This document shows, piece by piece, positions 51,813 to 60,495 of a DNA stretch of 64,000 bases. Source of the DNA: Methanoregula sp. UBA247 (GTDB lineage Archaea; Halobacteriota; Methanomicrobia; Methanomicrobiales; Methanospirillaceae); NCBI GenBank assembly GCA_002495055.1, contig DADR01000018.1, positions 23,219 to 87,218 of the forward strand. Reading direction: 5' to 3'. Both the position numbers and the translations under genes were made by a program. The notes under the pieces were generated by a model. It ran no database searches. It was given only the letters and a program-made list of their open reading frames with translations, and had not been told where the DNA came from. Each line of letters begins with the position of its first letter. Positions within the stretch are counted from its first letter, which is position 1.

Positions 51813-53180
51813 TTAGTCTTTCACCAGCGGGTACCCAAGCTTCTTCCAGGAGTCGATGCCCCCGAGGAGGTTATATACTCTCGTCCTGCCCGCATTCAGG
51901 AGGATACTCGCAGCGAAGCTGGAGCGTGTCCCGGTCTTGCACTGGAGCACCACGGGTTTTCCCCCGGGGATCTCGCCCACCCTCTCCGGGAGCCTGCCAA
52001 GATAGATGTGGGTCGCTCCCTCGATATGCCCTTCATCCCACTCGCTGTACCTGCGAACGTCGACGATTACCGGCGGTTCTTCCGAGCTGATGAGCGTAGT
52101 GAGCTGTTGGCATGTCAGCAGATGCACCCGGGAGAGCGGGTTTCCCCCCTTATACCACGCCTCTATCCCGCCTTCGAGGTAGCCGCTGAAGGAGGTGTAT
52201 CCCATCCGGTAAAGGTTCCTGACAGCGAAGTCAAGCGCACGGGGGTCATCGACGACGAGGAGCACCTCTTTTTCAACAGGAGCGACCCAGCCGGCGTTTG
52301 ACAGTCTCGATGGCGGGAGACTGAAGGAGCCTTCAATGTGTGCTCCTCCGAACGCAGGCGGGGCCCGGGTGTCTATGATGGGAATGCCTCCTGCAGCTGC
52401 CGCCCTGAAAGCGTCGGGTTTGAGCGCGGGGGGTGCAGGCAGGTGTGACGGAATTGGCGGGCCCTCGAGGTTGTACCGTTCCATGACGCTGAAATAGGGT
52501 GGCGTCTCGTGCTTCTCACCGACCTTTCGCGTAACGAACTCGTCACGGGTAAGCTTCAGCAGAGGGTTCATTGCCCTCTCGGCACCGATGGTGCTGATCT
52601 CGCGTTCGGCTATCGTGCCGCCGCAGACCGAGCCATAGCCGTGGGCGGGCAGGACCACCACGCCGTCACCAAGGGTGAGCAGTTTCCCGTGAAGACTGTC
52701 GTAGAGTTTCCCGGCCATCATCGCTGTTTTGTCGGGGCCGAGGAAATCCGTCCTGCCCACGTCACCGACAAAGAGCGTGTCTCCGGTAAAGACCATCACG
52801 GGATCGTCCCCGCTCTCCCTGTCGTAGAGGACATAGCATGTGCTGTCCGGGGAATGCCCCGGGGTGTGCAGGGCGACGAGCTTCAATGCCCCGATACTGA
52901 ACTCCTCGCCATCGCGGAGCGTCTCCCCGTAGGTCCAGGGGAGATTCGGACCATGGTGTATCCTGGCACCGGTGATCCGGGAGAGTTCACAAGAGCCGAC
53001 GACATAGTCCTCGTTCCGGTGAGTCTCGAAGATCTCCCGGATCCTGATCCCATGGTCCTGCGCGATCCCGCTGTAGACATCGCAGTCTCTCCTTGGGTCG
53101 ACAACAAACGCCTCTCCCTTTGAGCCGATTATGTAGCTCAAATGAGAAACTATCTCCGATCTCACGGTTAGAAACAGCAT
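51813..53180 (-). CDS. MBL-fold hydrolase fused to two rhodanese domains, variant metal site
   Basis: A 455-residue sulfur-handling enzyme. The beta-lactamase-fold domain (about 1-240) is related to persulfide dioxygenases, but the usual THxHADH motif reads THRNEDY, so two metal ligands differ. Later sites are normal: TPGHSPDSTCYV, FTGDTLFVGDVGRTDF and LPAHGYGSVCGG. Two rhodanese domains follow; the first (about 265-355) lacks a cysteine, the second has VVLQCKTGTRSSFA with the active-site cysteine. It may transfer persulfide sulfur rather than oxidise it. ATG 53180 is preceded by AAGGGA. Confidence 0.9.
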   Translation of the reverse strand: MLFLTVRSEIVSHLSYIIGSKGEAFVVDPRRDCDVYSGIAQDHGIRIREIFETHRNEDYVVGSCELSRITGARIHHGPNLPWTYGETLRDGEEFSIGALKLVALHTPGHSPDSTCYVLYDRESGDDPVMVFTGDTLFVGDVGRTDFLGPDKTAMMAGKLYDSLHGKLLTLGDGVVVLPAHGYGSVCGGTIAEREISTIGAERAMNPLLKLTRDEFVTRKVGEKHETPPYFSVMERYNLEGPPIPSHLPAPPALKPDAFRAAAAGGIPIIDTRAPPAFGGAHIEGSFSLPPSRLSNAGWVAPVEKEVLLVVDDPRALDFAVRNLYRMGYTSFSGYLEGGIEAWYKGGNPLSRVHLLTCQQLTTLISSEEPPVIVDVRRYSEWDEGHIEGATHIYLGRLPERVGEIPGGKPVVLQCKTGTRSSFAASILLNAGRTRVYNLLGGIDSWKKLGYPLVKD

Positions 53181-53414
53181 CGTGATAGTCCCTTGGGGCT
53201 CTTTTTCTTTAAACTTTGCCAGACTTTGTGCTTCCGGATGTGCCTGCAGGAAAACCACGGGTGGAACTGACGAGGGTCAGAAAGAGAAGCACATGGATAA
53301 AGATGCGGTCCCCGGTGCCTCCGGCACAGCGTAACCGGGAAGCCATCAGGAACCACCAGTCCCTTGAGTATCCTCCGATATTATGGGAGATGCATCCGCG
53401 GATAAACCCCCTTG

Positions 53415-54779
53415 TCAGCCTGACCCTGCCCGCTGGTATGCAGTATAGCCGCCACCAAGGTTATAGATGCGGCCAAATCCGTGCCTCTTTAAGATGCTGA
53501 CCGCAATACTCGCCCGCTGTCCTCCCCGGCACATGATAATATACTGTTGTGCAGGGTCCAGTTCGGTATGCCGTGTCCGGAGATCATGCCAGGGAATGTG
53601 TATCGACCCCTCTGCATGGCCATCCTGCCACTCCTCCCGTGACCGGACATCGATTAAGACCGCCTGGCCTGATCGGATCAGGGCATGCGCCTCCTCGGGG
53701 GAAATGACCGGGACACGGCTGATCGGCAGCGCAGCTGTACCCCAGACGAGCATCCCTCCTTCGATATACCCCGTGACGCGGTCAAACCCGACCCGGTGTA
53801 GCTGGAGTGCCGCCTCTTCGGCCTGCCTCCGGTCCTCGACAACAAGGAGGAGATCCTTACCGGGGGGAAGGATCCAGCCCGCCTGCGTGGCAAAGTTTCC
53901 CGAGAGATCGATATGCCATGCTCCGGGGATATGCATACCCGAGAACGCCAGGTAACTCCTGACATCGAGAAAGATTGCATCATCAGTCTGGATCCGGCCG
54001 GCAAGGGACTTCGGCTCGATCGGCACTGGCTGGATGAGTTCACGCATCAGTGCGGGGCCTGCCCTGTTGGTCTCAGAACAGCGGGTGAAGTGATCCGGGG
54101 CGGCTGGCATATCGGATGTGAGTGCCCTGATGAACTCCCCGCGGTTCGTGATCCGGAGGGCATAGTTGTACTTCTTCTCATACCCGATGGTGCTGGTCCT
54201 CTTTGCTGCCATCGCCCGTCCGCAGAGTGATCCCATACCGTGGGCGGGATAGACCTCACACTCGTCCGGGAGGGTCATAATCTTTGTATGCAGGTTGTCA
54301 TAGAGGGATGATGCAAGCTCTTCTGCTCTCCCGGCAAAGAGGTCAGGCCGCCCGACGTCTCCGACAAAAAGTGTGTCTCCGGAAAAAAGGGCAACCGGTG
54401 TATGGCCTCTTGAAGTGTCAGTGGCAACAAAACAGATATGCTCGGGGGTATGACCAGCTGTTTCGATGACGGAGAGACGGATGTCTTCAAGAAGTACCTC
54501 ATCGTCTTCAGAGAGGGGGATATGGGAAAATGCGCAGTTCGCGGACCGGGACGCATAGATCCCTGCACCAGTGGCGTCGGCCAGGTCGAGGTGCCCGGAT
54601 ATGAAGTCCGCGTGCAGGTGTGTTTCCAGGATATGGGTAATCCGGAGTCCCATCTCCCGTGCGGCGGTGATGTACCGTCCGGCATCGCGTTCCGGATCAA
54701 TGACCGCACATGTCCTGTTACCAGCGAGGATGTAGGAGCTGTGAGCAAGACCGGGTATGAAAAACTGCTGAATGATCAT
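53415..54779 (-). CDS. Persulfide-dioxygenase-like MBL-rhodanese fusion
   Basis: A 454-residue protein. The MBL domain keeps THLHADFISGHLDLA (two His and Asp of the metal site), AGHTPEHICFV, LFSGDTLFVGDVGRPDLFAG and VYPAHGMGSLCG, as in ETHE1/Blh-type glutathione-persulfide dioxygenases. The first rhodanese domain (about 265-350) has no catalytic cysteine; the second has IIMCRGGQRAS with the cysteine loop. It would oxidise or transfer persulfide sulfur, using oxygen if a true dioxygenase. It lies 14 nt after the SLC13 gene, so they are one operon. Confidence 0.92.
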   Translation of the reverse strand: MIIQQFFIPGLAHSSYILAGNRTCAVIDPERDAGRYITAAREMGLRITHILETHLHADFISGHLDLADATGAGIYASRSANCAFSHIPLSEDDEVLLEDIRLSVIETAGHTPEHICFVATDTSRGHTPVALFSGDTLFVGDVGRPDLFAGRAEELASSLYDNLHTKIMTLPDECEVYPAHGMGSLCGRAMAAKRTSTIGYEKKYNYALRITNRGEFIRALTSDMPAAPDHFTRCSETNRAGPALMRELIQPVPIEPKSLAGRIQTDDAIFLDVRSYLAFSGMHIPGAWHIDLSGNFATQAGWILPPGKDLLLVVEDRRQAEEAALQLHRVGFDRVTGYIEGGMLVWGTAALPISRVPVISPEEAHALIRSGQAVLIDVRSREEWQDGHAEGSIHIPWHDLRTRHTELDPAQQYIIMCRGGQRASIAVSILKRHGFGRIYNLGGGYTAYQRAGSG

Positions 54780-54793
54780 GGGGTTTCATCCTT

Positions 54794-56572
54794 TTATCTG
54801 ATGAGGAGGTAAATGAGCATTACGGCTATTATGATAAAGATCACGGTCATGATGCTCCCCGCTTTCAGGTAGTCTTTTGGGGTATATCCTCCAGGCCCCA
54901 TAAGAAGGGCATTCACCTGGTGGGTCGGGAGGATGAAGGAGTTTGAAGCGCAGACCGCGACAAGGAGAGCCAACGCACGGGGGTCTGTCCCGGTCCCGGT
55001 ACCAAGGAGGATCACCAGCGGGACGAGAAGGACCGTTGCCGCGACATTGGAGATAATGAGAGAGAGGACGGTTGCAAGTACGGCAACGGCTCCCATGATG
55101 AGGAGCGGGTGGGACCCGGCAAGAACTTCGATAAGGGACGTGGCGAGAACCGCGGCCGCTCCGCTCTTTTCCAGTGCGATCCCGAGTGGGATCAGGCCGG
55201 CAATGAGGGTTATCGTCTTCCAGTCGATTGCCCGGTATATCTCATCGAGGGAAAGGATCCCGAAGAGAACAGACCCGGCTGCCCCCGTGAGGAGGGCAAG
55301 GGAGAGCGGAACGCCCGTGATAGTCAGACCAAGGGCTGCAGCAAAGATCATGATCGCCAGGTATCCCTTACCATGCCGTAACCTGTCCTCTTCGGGATGC
55401 GTCAGCAGGACAATGTCCTGGTGCCCGGCAAAGTGCCGCAGGGTGTCCCAGGATCCAAAGGCAACGATGATATCACCTGCTGCAAGCGGTTTGTCGGAAA
55501 TGCCGGCACGGGTTTCAGTCTCCCCGTGCTGGTGGACGATCGGTTCGATCGAGAATGTCTGGCGGAACATGATCTCCCGGGGTGTCTTCCCGATGATCGA
55601 TGCCCTCGGCCGGACAACCAGCTCTGCAAATCCGTACTCTTCGTCATCCAGGATTCCCTCTAACCTGCCCCGTTCTCCGGAGGGGATGCAGCCGGATTCG
55701 CTGATGAACTGTATGAATCCCTCCCTTGACCCAAGGAATGCAAGCTCCGTACCGGGCCCGAAGCGGGTAGACCGCGTGGGCGCGACCGTGATTTCTTTGT
55801 TGGTATACATGGCGAGAAGATCGAGGCCGTAGCGCGTCCTGAAGGGTATATCCTCCCGGGTCTTTCCCACCAGCGGCGATGAGGGGGGGATACTGCAGGT
55901 CCTGACCGGGTGATTAAGCCCCCAGATCTCCGCGATGGAAGGCCTGTAGGGTGTCCCTTCTTTTTTCGGGAGGATGCGGTCTCCGGCCAGCGCAAAGAGG
56001 GCAATGCCGGCAATGAGGAGGGTGACCCCAATGGGGGTGACAGCAAAGAGGGAGAAGGGTTCTTCCTGTGCCTGGAGGAGAAGGTCATTCAAAACAATCA
56101 ATGGGCCGGAAGCGATCATCGTCATACTCCCTCCCAGGATGGCTGCAAACCCCATGGGCATCATCAGGCGGGAGACGGGAATACCGGTCTGCTTTCCGAT
56201 CCTCTTCACTGCAGGAAGGAAGAGGGCAGCTACCCCGATATTCTGCATCACTGCAGAGAAGATACCGACCGTTACCGCTATAGTCGTATTAATCCGGCGT
56301 TCACCGCTTCCGGCATATCGTATAATGGCAGAGGCAAGACGCGATGTGACACCGGTCCTTTCGATCCCGTACACAAGGATCATGACTGATGCCATTGCGA
56401 TGACGGCGTTTGAGGCAAACCCTGAAACCGCATCAACAGGGGTGATGAGACCCAGCCACGCGAGAGCCAGGCTTGCGAGGATCGCAACAAGATCGATCCG
56501 CACCCGGGAACTCACAAAGAGGATGACAGTTCCTGCAAGTATGACCCCGACGAGAAGGATACTGGTGTCCAT
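54794..56572 (-). CDS. SLC13-type anion permease with TrkA-C domains
   Basis: A 592-residue transporter. Two halves of membrane helices (about 1-195 and 405-592) flank two cytoplasmic TrkA_C (RCK-C) domains at about 225-385 (e.g. SSPLVGKTREDIPFRTRYGL and PRASIIGKTPREIMFRQTFS). This layout is typical of the SLC13-like group that carries sulfate or other divalent anions. It heads the minus-strand sulfur cluster. ATG 56572 is chosen over a TTG at 56587. Thiosulfate or sulfate import or export is inferred from neighbours. Confidence 0.9.
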   Translation of the reverse strand: MDTSILLVGVILAGTVILFVSSRVRIDLVAILASLALAWLGLITPVDAVSGFASNAVIAMASVMILVYGIERTGVTSRLASAIIRYAGSGERRINTTIAVTVGIFSAVMQNIGVAALFLPAVKRIGKQTGIPVSRLMMPMGFAAILGGSMTMIASGPLIVLNDLLLQAQEEPFSLFAVTPIGVTLLIAGIALFALAGDRILPKKEGTPYRPSIAEIWGLNHPVRTCSIPPSSPLVGKTREDIPFRTRYGLDLLAMYTNKEITVAPTRSTRFGPGTELAFLGSREGFIQFISESGCIPSGERGRLEGILDDEEYGFAELVVRPRASIIGKTPREIMFRQTFSIEPIVHQHGETETRAGISDKPLAAGDIIVAFGSWDTLRHFAGHQDIVLLTHPEEDRLRHGKGYLAIMIFAAALGLTITGVPLSLALLTGAAGSVLFGILSLDEIYRAIDWKTITLIAGLIPLGIALEKSGAAAVLATSLIEVLAGSHPLLIMGAVAVLATVLSLIISNVAATVLLVPLVILLGTGTGTDPRALALLVAVCASNSFILPTHQVNALLMGPGGYTPKDYLKAGSIMTVIFIIIAVMLIYLLIR

Positions 56573-57047
56573 GGGAACATTAGGCAAGTGTGGTTGATAA
56601 GAACAAAAATCTTGCCGTAGAGGAAGCCGACGTGGAACAGAAAACTATCCGCAATAAAATTCATTTCTGGTACACGGGGTGCCGGTGCGGGGTGTTGCCG
56701 GTAACCTGACACGTGGATGAACGGCAGGCCGTTTCAGGTTGCGGGAGAGAGGGTAATGAATTGCCGATGATGCAGGACATGGATTGGGGGGGAAGTGATC
56801 ACACAGGGAACAGGAATAGTGATGATGACGGTCAGAAGAGGCGTATCGTGTGGATGGTGCATTATGTATCCGGAAATTACCAGGTCTTATCCTTTTCCTG
56901 GTATTCATCATGGCGAAATCCGATCAAAAAAAACGATTTCATTTCCCGGTGTATTGCCAAACACCATGAACAGGAACCTGATAACAGACCAGGTTTTACC
57001 CTTCCAGCTGTATCCTTATGCTTTGTACCTGATACCATTCTACCGCA
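56573..57047. other. Intergenic stretch of about 475 nt
   Basis: Divergent region between the sulfur operon and the EamA gene. No gene or RNA recognised; short frames lack starts and conserved motifs. Confidence 0.4.
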
Positions 57048-57971
57048 ATGTTCTGGTTCCTCCTTGCCCTGATCGGTGCCATCAGCCAGGCCATATACAG
57101 CCTCTCTGTCAAGGTCCTCCTCAAAAAAATTCCCCCCTTTCTCCTGGCCGGGTATTCCTTCCTTGCCGCATCCCTGATCTTTATTCCTGTGCTCCTCTTC
57201 TCCGGCATCCCATCCCCAGGCCCCGGTCTCGTTCCTGCGCTGGCGGGAACGGTAATTATCAACACGCTGGCAACAATCCTTTTTTACCGGGCACTTTCCA
57301 CAACCGATATCTCCCTGTGCGTGCCAATCCTCGCCTTCACCCCGGTCTTTTTAATCCTTACCTCGTTTATCATGCTGGGGGAAATTCCCTCAATTACCGG
57401 CGCAGCCGGCATCCTTCTCGTCACTGCCGGTGCTTTCCTGCTCACCATCCGGTCCGGCCAGTCCCAGTCTTTCTCCCTGCGTTCCCCCTTCCGTACCTTT
57501 CTTTATAATCCGGGAATCAGGTCCATGCTTTTTGTTGCGTTCCTCTACAGCATCTCGGTAAACTATGACAAGGAGGTAGTCATGAATTCCAGCCCGATCT
57601 TTGCGAGTGCAATCACTCTCTTCCTCCTGGCAATTATTTTCCTGCTGATTGCCATGGCGACCATGACAAAGAGTACGCCCGGTGCCGGAGATCCCGAAGG
57701 ACCGGCCCCGGTCGTGTCAGGTCACCCTTTCCTCCATTCCCCCTTTTTCCTGTATGGCACGGTCGGGATGATCCTGGTTGTTGAGGGGATATCGATCAAT
57801 AGTGCCTACACCATGGCCATCGTTCCTTATGTGATCACGATAAAACGGCTGTCTCTCTTCTTTTCCGTGCTCTTCGGCGGCCTCGTCCTCCACGAACAGC
57901 AGATCCGGGGACGGATGGCCGGGGCTTTCATCATGATTCTTGGAGCGGTGGTGATTGGACTGGGGGGATGA
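57048..57971 (+). CDS. EamA/DMT-family transporter
   Basis: A 307-residue membrane protein with about ten helices in two EamA repeats, first FLLALIGAISQAIYSLSVKV (about 3-22) and second around FLYSISVNYDKEVV (about 165). The drug/metabolite transporter superfamily moves metabolites such as amino acids, nucleotide sugars or drugs, but the substrate cannot be deduced here. The linker between repeats carries a Pro/Gly-rich stretch (GDPEGPAPVVSGH). ATG 57048 begins the first helix directly. Confidence 0.9.
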   Translation: MFWFLLALIGAISQAIYSLSVKVLLKKIPPFLLAGYSFLAASLIFIPVLLFSGIPSPGPGLVPALAGTVIINTLATILFYRALSTTDISLCVPILAFTPVFLILTSFIMLGEIPSITGAAGILLVTAGAFLLTIRSGQSQSFSLRSPFRTFLYNPGIRSMLFVAFLYSISVNYDKEVVMNSSPIFASAITLFLLAIIFLLIAMATMTKSTPGAGDPEGPAPVVSGHPFLHSPFFLYGTVGMILVVEGISINSAYTMAIVPYVITIKRLSLFFSVLFGGLVLHEQQIRGRMAGAFIMILGAVVIGLGG

Positions 57972-58274
57972 TCCCGGTATCCGGCCAAAAGGACTAAACA
58001 ATGCATGGATGACTTATTTGTTCCCAACGTCGCGTTGAAGTATCCGGTAACCGGAGTTCACAAAAGGGAACCCGGGCTATAGGGGGATAGCTCCCTAAGA
58101 GGAGAAACAGTACAAGGATGAAGGGGTGTTGAATGTCTGGCAGAGCCGGATTAATTTATCTCTAGCTCCCGGTGTTAATCCTGTATAGGGCCTTTGCAGG
58201 GTTTTTAGAAGAGGTTTAATAAAGATAACGAGCGAGAAACAATTAAATCCCAATAACAATGGGGAAACGCACCT
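57972..58274. other. Intergenic stretch of about 300 nt
   Basis: No gene recognised. The 3' end (about 58200-58260) is AT-rich and probably the promoter of the zinc-ribbon protein. Confidence 0.4.
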
Positions 58275-58895
58275 ATGCTGGATGAACATACAAAGAAAAG
58301 AAAGCCGGCCAGAAACCAGGAAAAAAAGCCCCCGTTCAGATACCGTATCCTGACGGAAATAACGCAGGACCAGGAATTAAAAAGAGAAAAAATCCTGCAG
58401 TTCGGGCAGGATGATGAGATGCCTGGACCGGCACAAGAGCAGGATATGCAGGTGGAAAGCCAACGTGAAGTTTCTTGGGAAAAATCAGCAGATACCCCGC
58501 AGGTGCCCCTTCCTGAAGTTCATGCTACGATAAAAACTGCAATTGAGAGTGCAATGCAACAACCCAAATCGCCTTTTCTCAAACCAGCCCGCCGACCAAA
58601 AATTCTGCCACCCTCCACGCCTCCCGATGAACCCGGACCCCCGGTTACCCCGGACCTGGTCCCTCCCGAACAGGAGATACCCGGTACAACGCATAGAGAC
58701 GACACCGGCGTGAAGAATCCGCCTTTTTGCAAGAACTGCGGGAAAAGAGTGCCCCCTGCAGCCATCTTCTGCCCCATGTGCGGTATAAACCTGGGTGTGT
58801 CTTCTCCGGCCCGGGTTCCCGGGAGCCTTCCCGGAAAGAAACCAGTTCGTAAAGGATTACCATTGAAAAAGAAAAAAGGCACTCCCCCGAAATAA
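58275..58895 (+). CDS. Disordered protein with C-terminal zinc ribbon
   Basis: A 206-residue, highly charged protein. The first 145 residues are Lys/Glu/Pro-rich and probably disordered, with a Pro-rich part (PPSTPPDEPGPPVTPDLVPP). A zinc ribbon follows at about 152-172 (FCKNCGKRVPPAAIFCPMCG), then a strongly basic tail ending KKKKGTPPK. The ribbon is of the DUF2116/zf-ribbon type that tethers many archaeal proteins. A role in nucleic acid or ribosome binding is a guess. Confidence 0.75.
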   Translation: MLDEHTKKRKPARNQEKKPPFRYRILTEITQDQELKREKILQFGQDDEMPGPAQEQDMQVESQREVSWEKSADTPQVPLPEVHATIKTAIESAMQQPKSPFLKPARRPKILPPSTPPDEPGPPVTPDLVPPEQEIPGTTHRDDTGVKNPPFCKNCGKRVPPAAIFCPMCGINLGVSSPARVPGSLPGKKPVRKGLPLKKKKGTPPK

Positions 58896-59407
58896 AAGCC
58901 GTGATGACGAGGAATAAAAAGCAATTCCGGTATTTTTAAAACCTTTCTGTCTGGGTCGGTTTTTTTAGGTGGGTACTCATCTCTTTTAATGGCGAGACAG
59001 ACGCATAAGCATCAAAAAATATGCAGTGATGCTTTGCATTTTCATGGTTTTTAGGAGAGAATACCGAAGTATCCCGCATTAATTTTACCCCACTAACCAT
59101 TTCTGCGCATAAGACCCGAAAACCAGCCGTTCCCGCATCCCGGGAGCAGCTTTATCGGAGAAGGTGAGGGCTAAGAAATTTTCCGGTTTTATTCCCTGGT
59201 TGATCAAAGGAGTGGATCTTTTCGGTATTCACCCGGGTTTTACCGGAACCGGGGCGGCGAGGATGAGCCGGGTACCAATGCAGGTCACGGCGTTTGTGCT
59301 GGGACGGGGAGAGGGTCAGGGGTTATTTTCTGGTTGGCGGGGAATGGGGGATTTGAGCGGGATCAACACCGGGAAGTGCCTGTCCTCACGATAAAAAAGA
59401 GGATGTG
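58896..59407. other. Intergenic stretch of about 510 nt
   Basis: No supported gene. A plus frame at 59164-59394 is Gly/Arg-rich with no motif and is not called. The region is the downstream flank of the duplicated lipoprotein. Confidence 0.4.
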
Positions 59408-60100
59408 TTACCGGTACGGGGTGACATCAACGACCGGGGGATTGATCCTGATCGATTGGTAAATATCCACGATCTCCCCCTGGAATACCTGGACTGCCCG
59501 GGGTTTGTTGGGGACCTTGAAGGTAAAGATATACATGCCGTATTCCGTGGAGGTAAAGATGTACGTGCTTTTTACCTGTTCGGTCTGGAAATCCAGCTCA
59601 TAGGATTTGCAGCCTGCTATTTTCAGGGAGTAACTGTGGATTTCGGCATGGGTCAGGGCTTCGTAGGTCTTCTGGACCGCAACAGTCGCGTTGTTGATAT
59701 ATTTCTCAAAGTCCCGTCCGGGGTTCTGGTCGAAATCGACACTCAGGGTAATGTAGGATGAGTGGTCATTCAAAATAGTACAGGGAGAGTAGAAATTCGC
59801 GATATTCACCGTTGCAGTACCATAGTCCCTGACCCCTTCTGTCATGACATCCTGCCTCGTCCAGTCAGCCGGGACCGAAATGGTTACCCCATAGGGAAGT
59901 GATGAACTCACCGCAGTACTGGCCGGAGCAGGGGTACTGTCCGTGCTGCCCGGACCCTGCCCGGGAGTCACGCCAAGGGATTCGTTCGCCGCAGGAATCC
60001 GCTGGTCCGTGGGTGAAGTACAGCCAGTGAAAAGCAATGATAAGGCAACGAGGACGACGACTGCCATACCAATACCGGGACAACCGGAAAACAATTTCAT
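59408..60100 (-). CDS. Lipoprotein with PsbP-like domain, paralogue of 46336-47019
   Basis: A 230-residue exported lipoprotein with lipobox LFTGC (about residue 27), a spacer rich in Pro, Ser and Thr, and the same globular domain as its paralogue (LPYGVTISVPADWTRQD, NIANFYSPCTI, YITLSVDFDQNPGRDFEKY, GMYIFTFKVPNKP). An unpaired cysteine (SPCTI, and AGCKSYEL) is new in this copy. ATG 60100 matches the paralogue start. The two copies differ mainly in the spacer. Confidence 0.85.
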   Translation of the reverse strand: MKLFSGCPGIGMAVVVLVALSLLFTGCTSPTDQRIPAANESLGVTPGQGPGSTDSTPAPASTAVSSSLPYGVTISVPADWTRQDVMTEGVRDYGTATVNIANFYSPCTILNDHSSYITLSVDFDQNPGRDFEKYINNATVAVQKTYEALTHAEIHSYSLKIAGCKSYELDFQTEQVKSTYIFTSTEYGMYIFTFKVPNKPRAVQVFQGEIVDIYQSIRINPPVVDVTPYR

Positions 60101-60495
60101 TGCAGATCTTTCCTCAGCCGGTGTATGGCAGTACGGGATGAAGAGTGTTGTGCCCGGGTTTTTCAAAAATTGAGATAACGTGAGGATTTATCAGGAGGGG
60201 GCAGGTAGTGGAGAGGATGAACTGGATGCCAGTGGCTGTGACGGCTTTAGCTTGTGAGGGGGAGAAGGGCATGGGTTATTTTCTGGATGGAGAGCAGTGG
60301 GGGAAAAGGTAGAGGGGTTTATAACCGGCCTGTACCAAAAAAAAAGGAACCGACCGGTTTTTACCCATAAAATGGGCATACCTGCGGGAACCCCGGCATC
60401 TGCAGTATCCAACCTCATGGATGCCGAAGAATAGATCCTTTCACTCCTTGAAAATAAATGGGAACTTTTCATAAGCCTTCAGGCGTATACTACTC
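60101..60495. other. Intergenic stretch of about 395 nt
   Basis: Divergent region between the lipoprotein and the DASS symporter. No gene is recognised; promoter sequences for both are expected here. Confidence 0.4.

Noticed and set aside
54933..55832. 299-codon plus-strand frame
   Set aside because: Opposite the SLC13 permease; Arg/Ser/Pro-rich with no motif.
59164..59394. 76-codon plus frame
   Set aside because: Gly/Arg-rich chance frame without motif or ribosome site.
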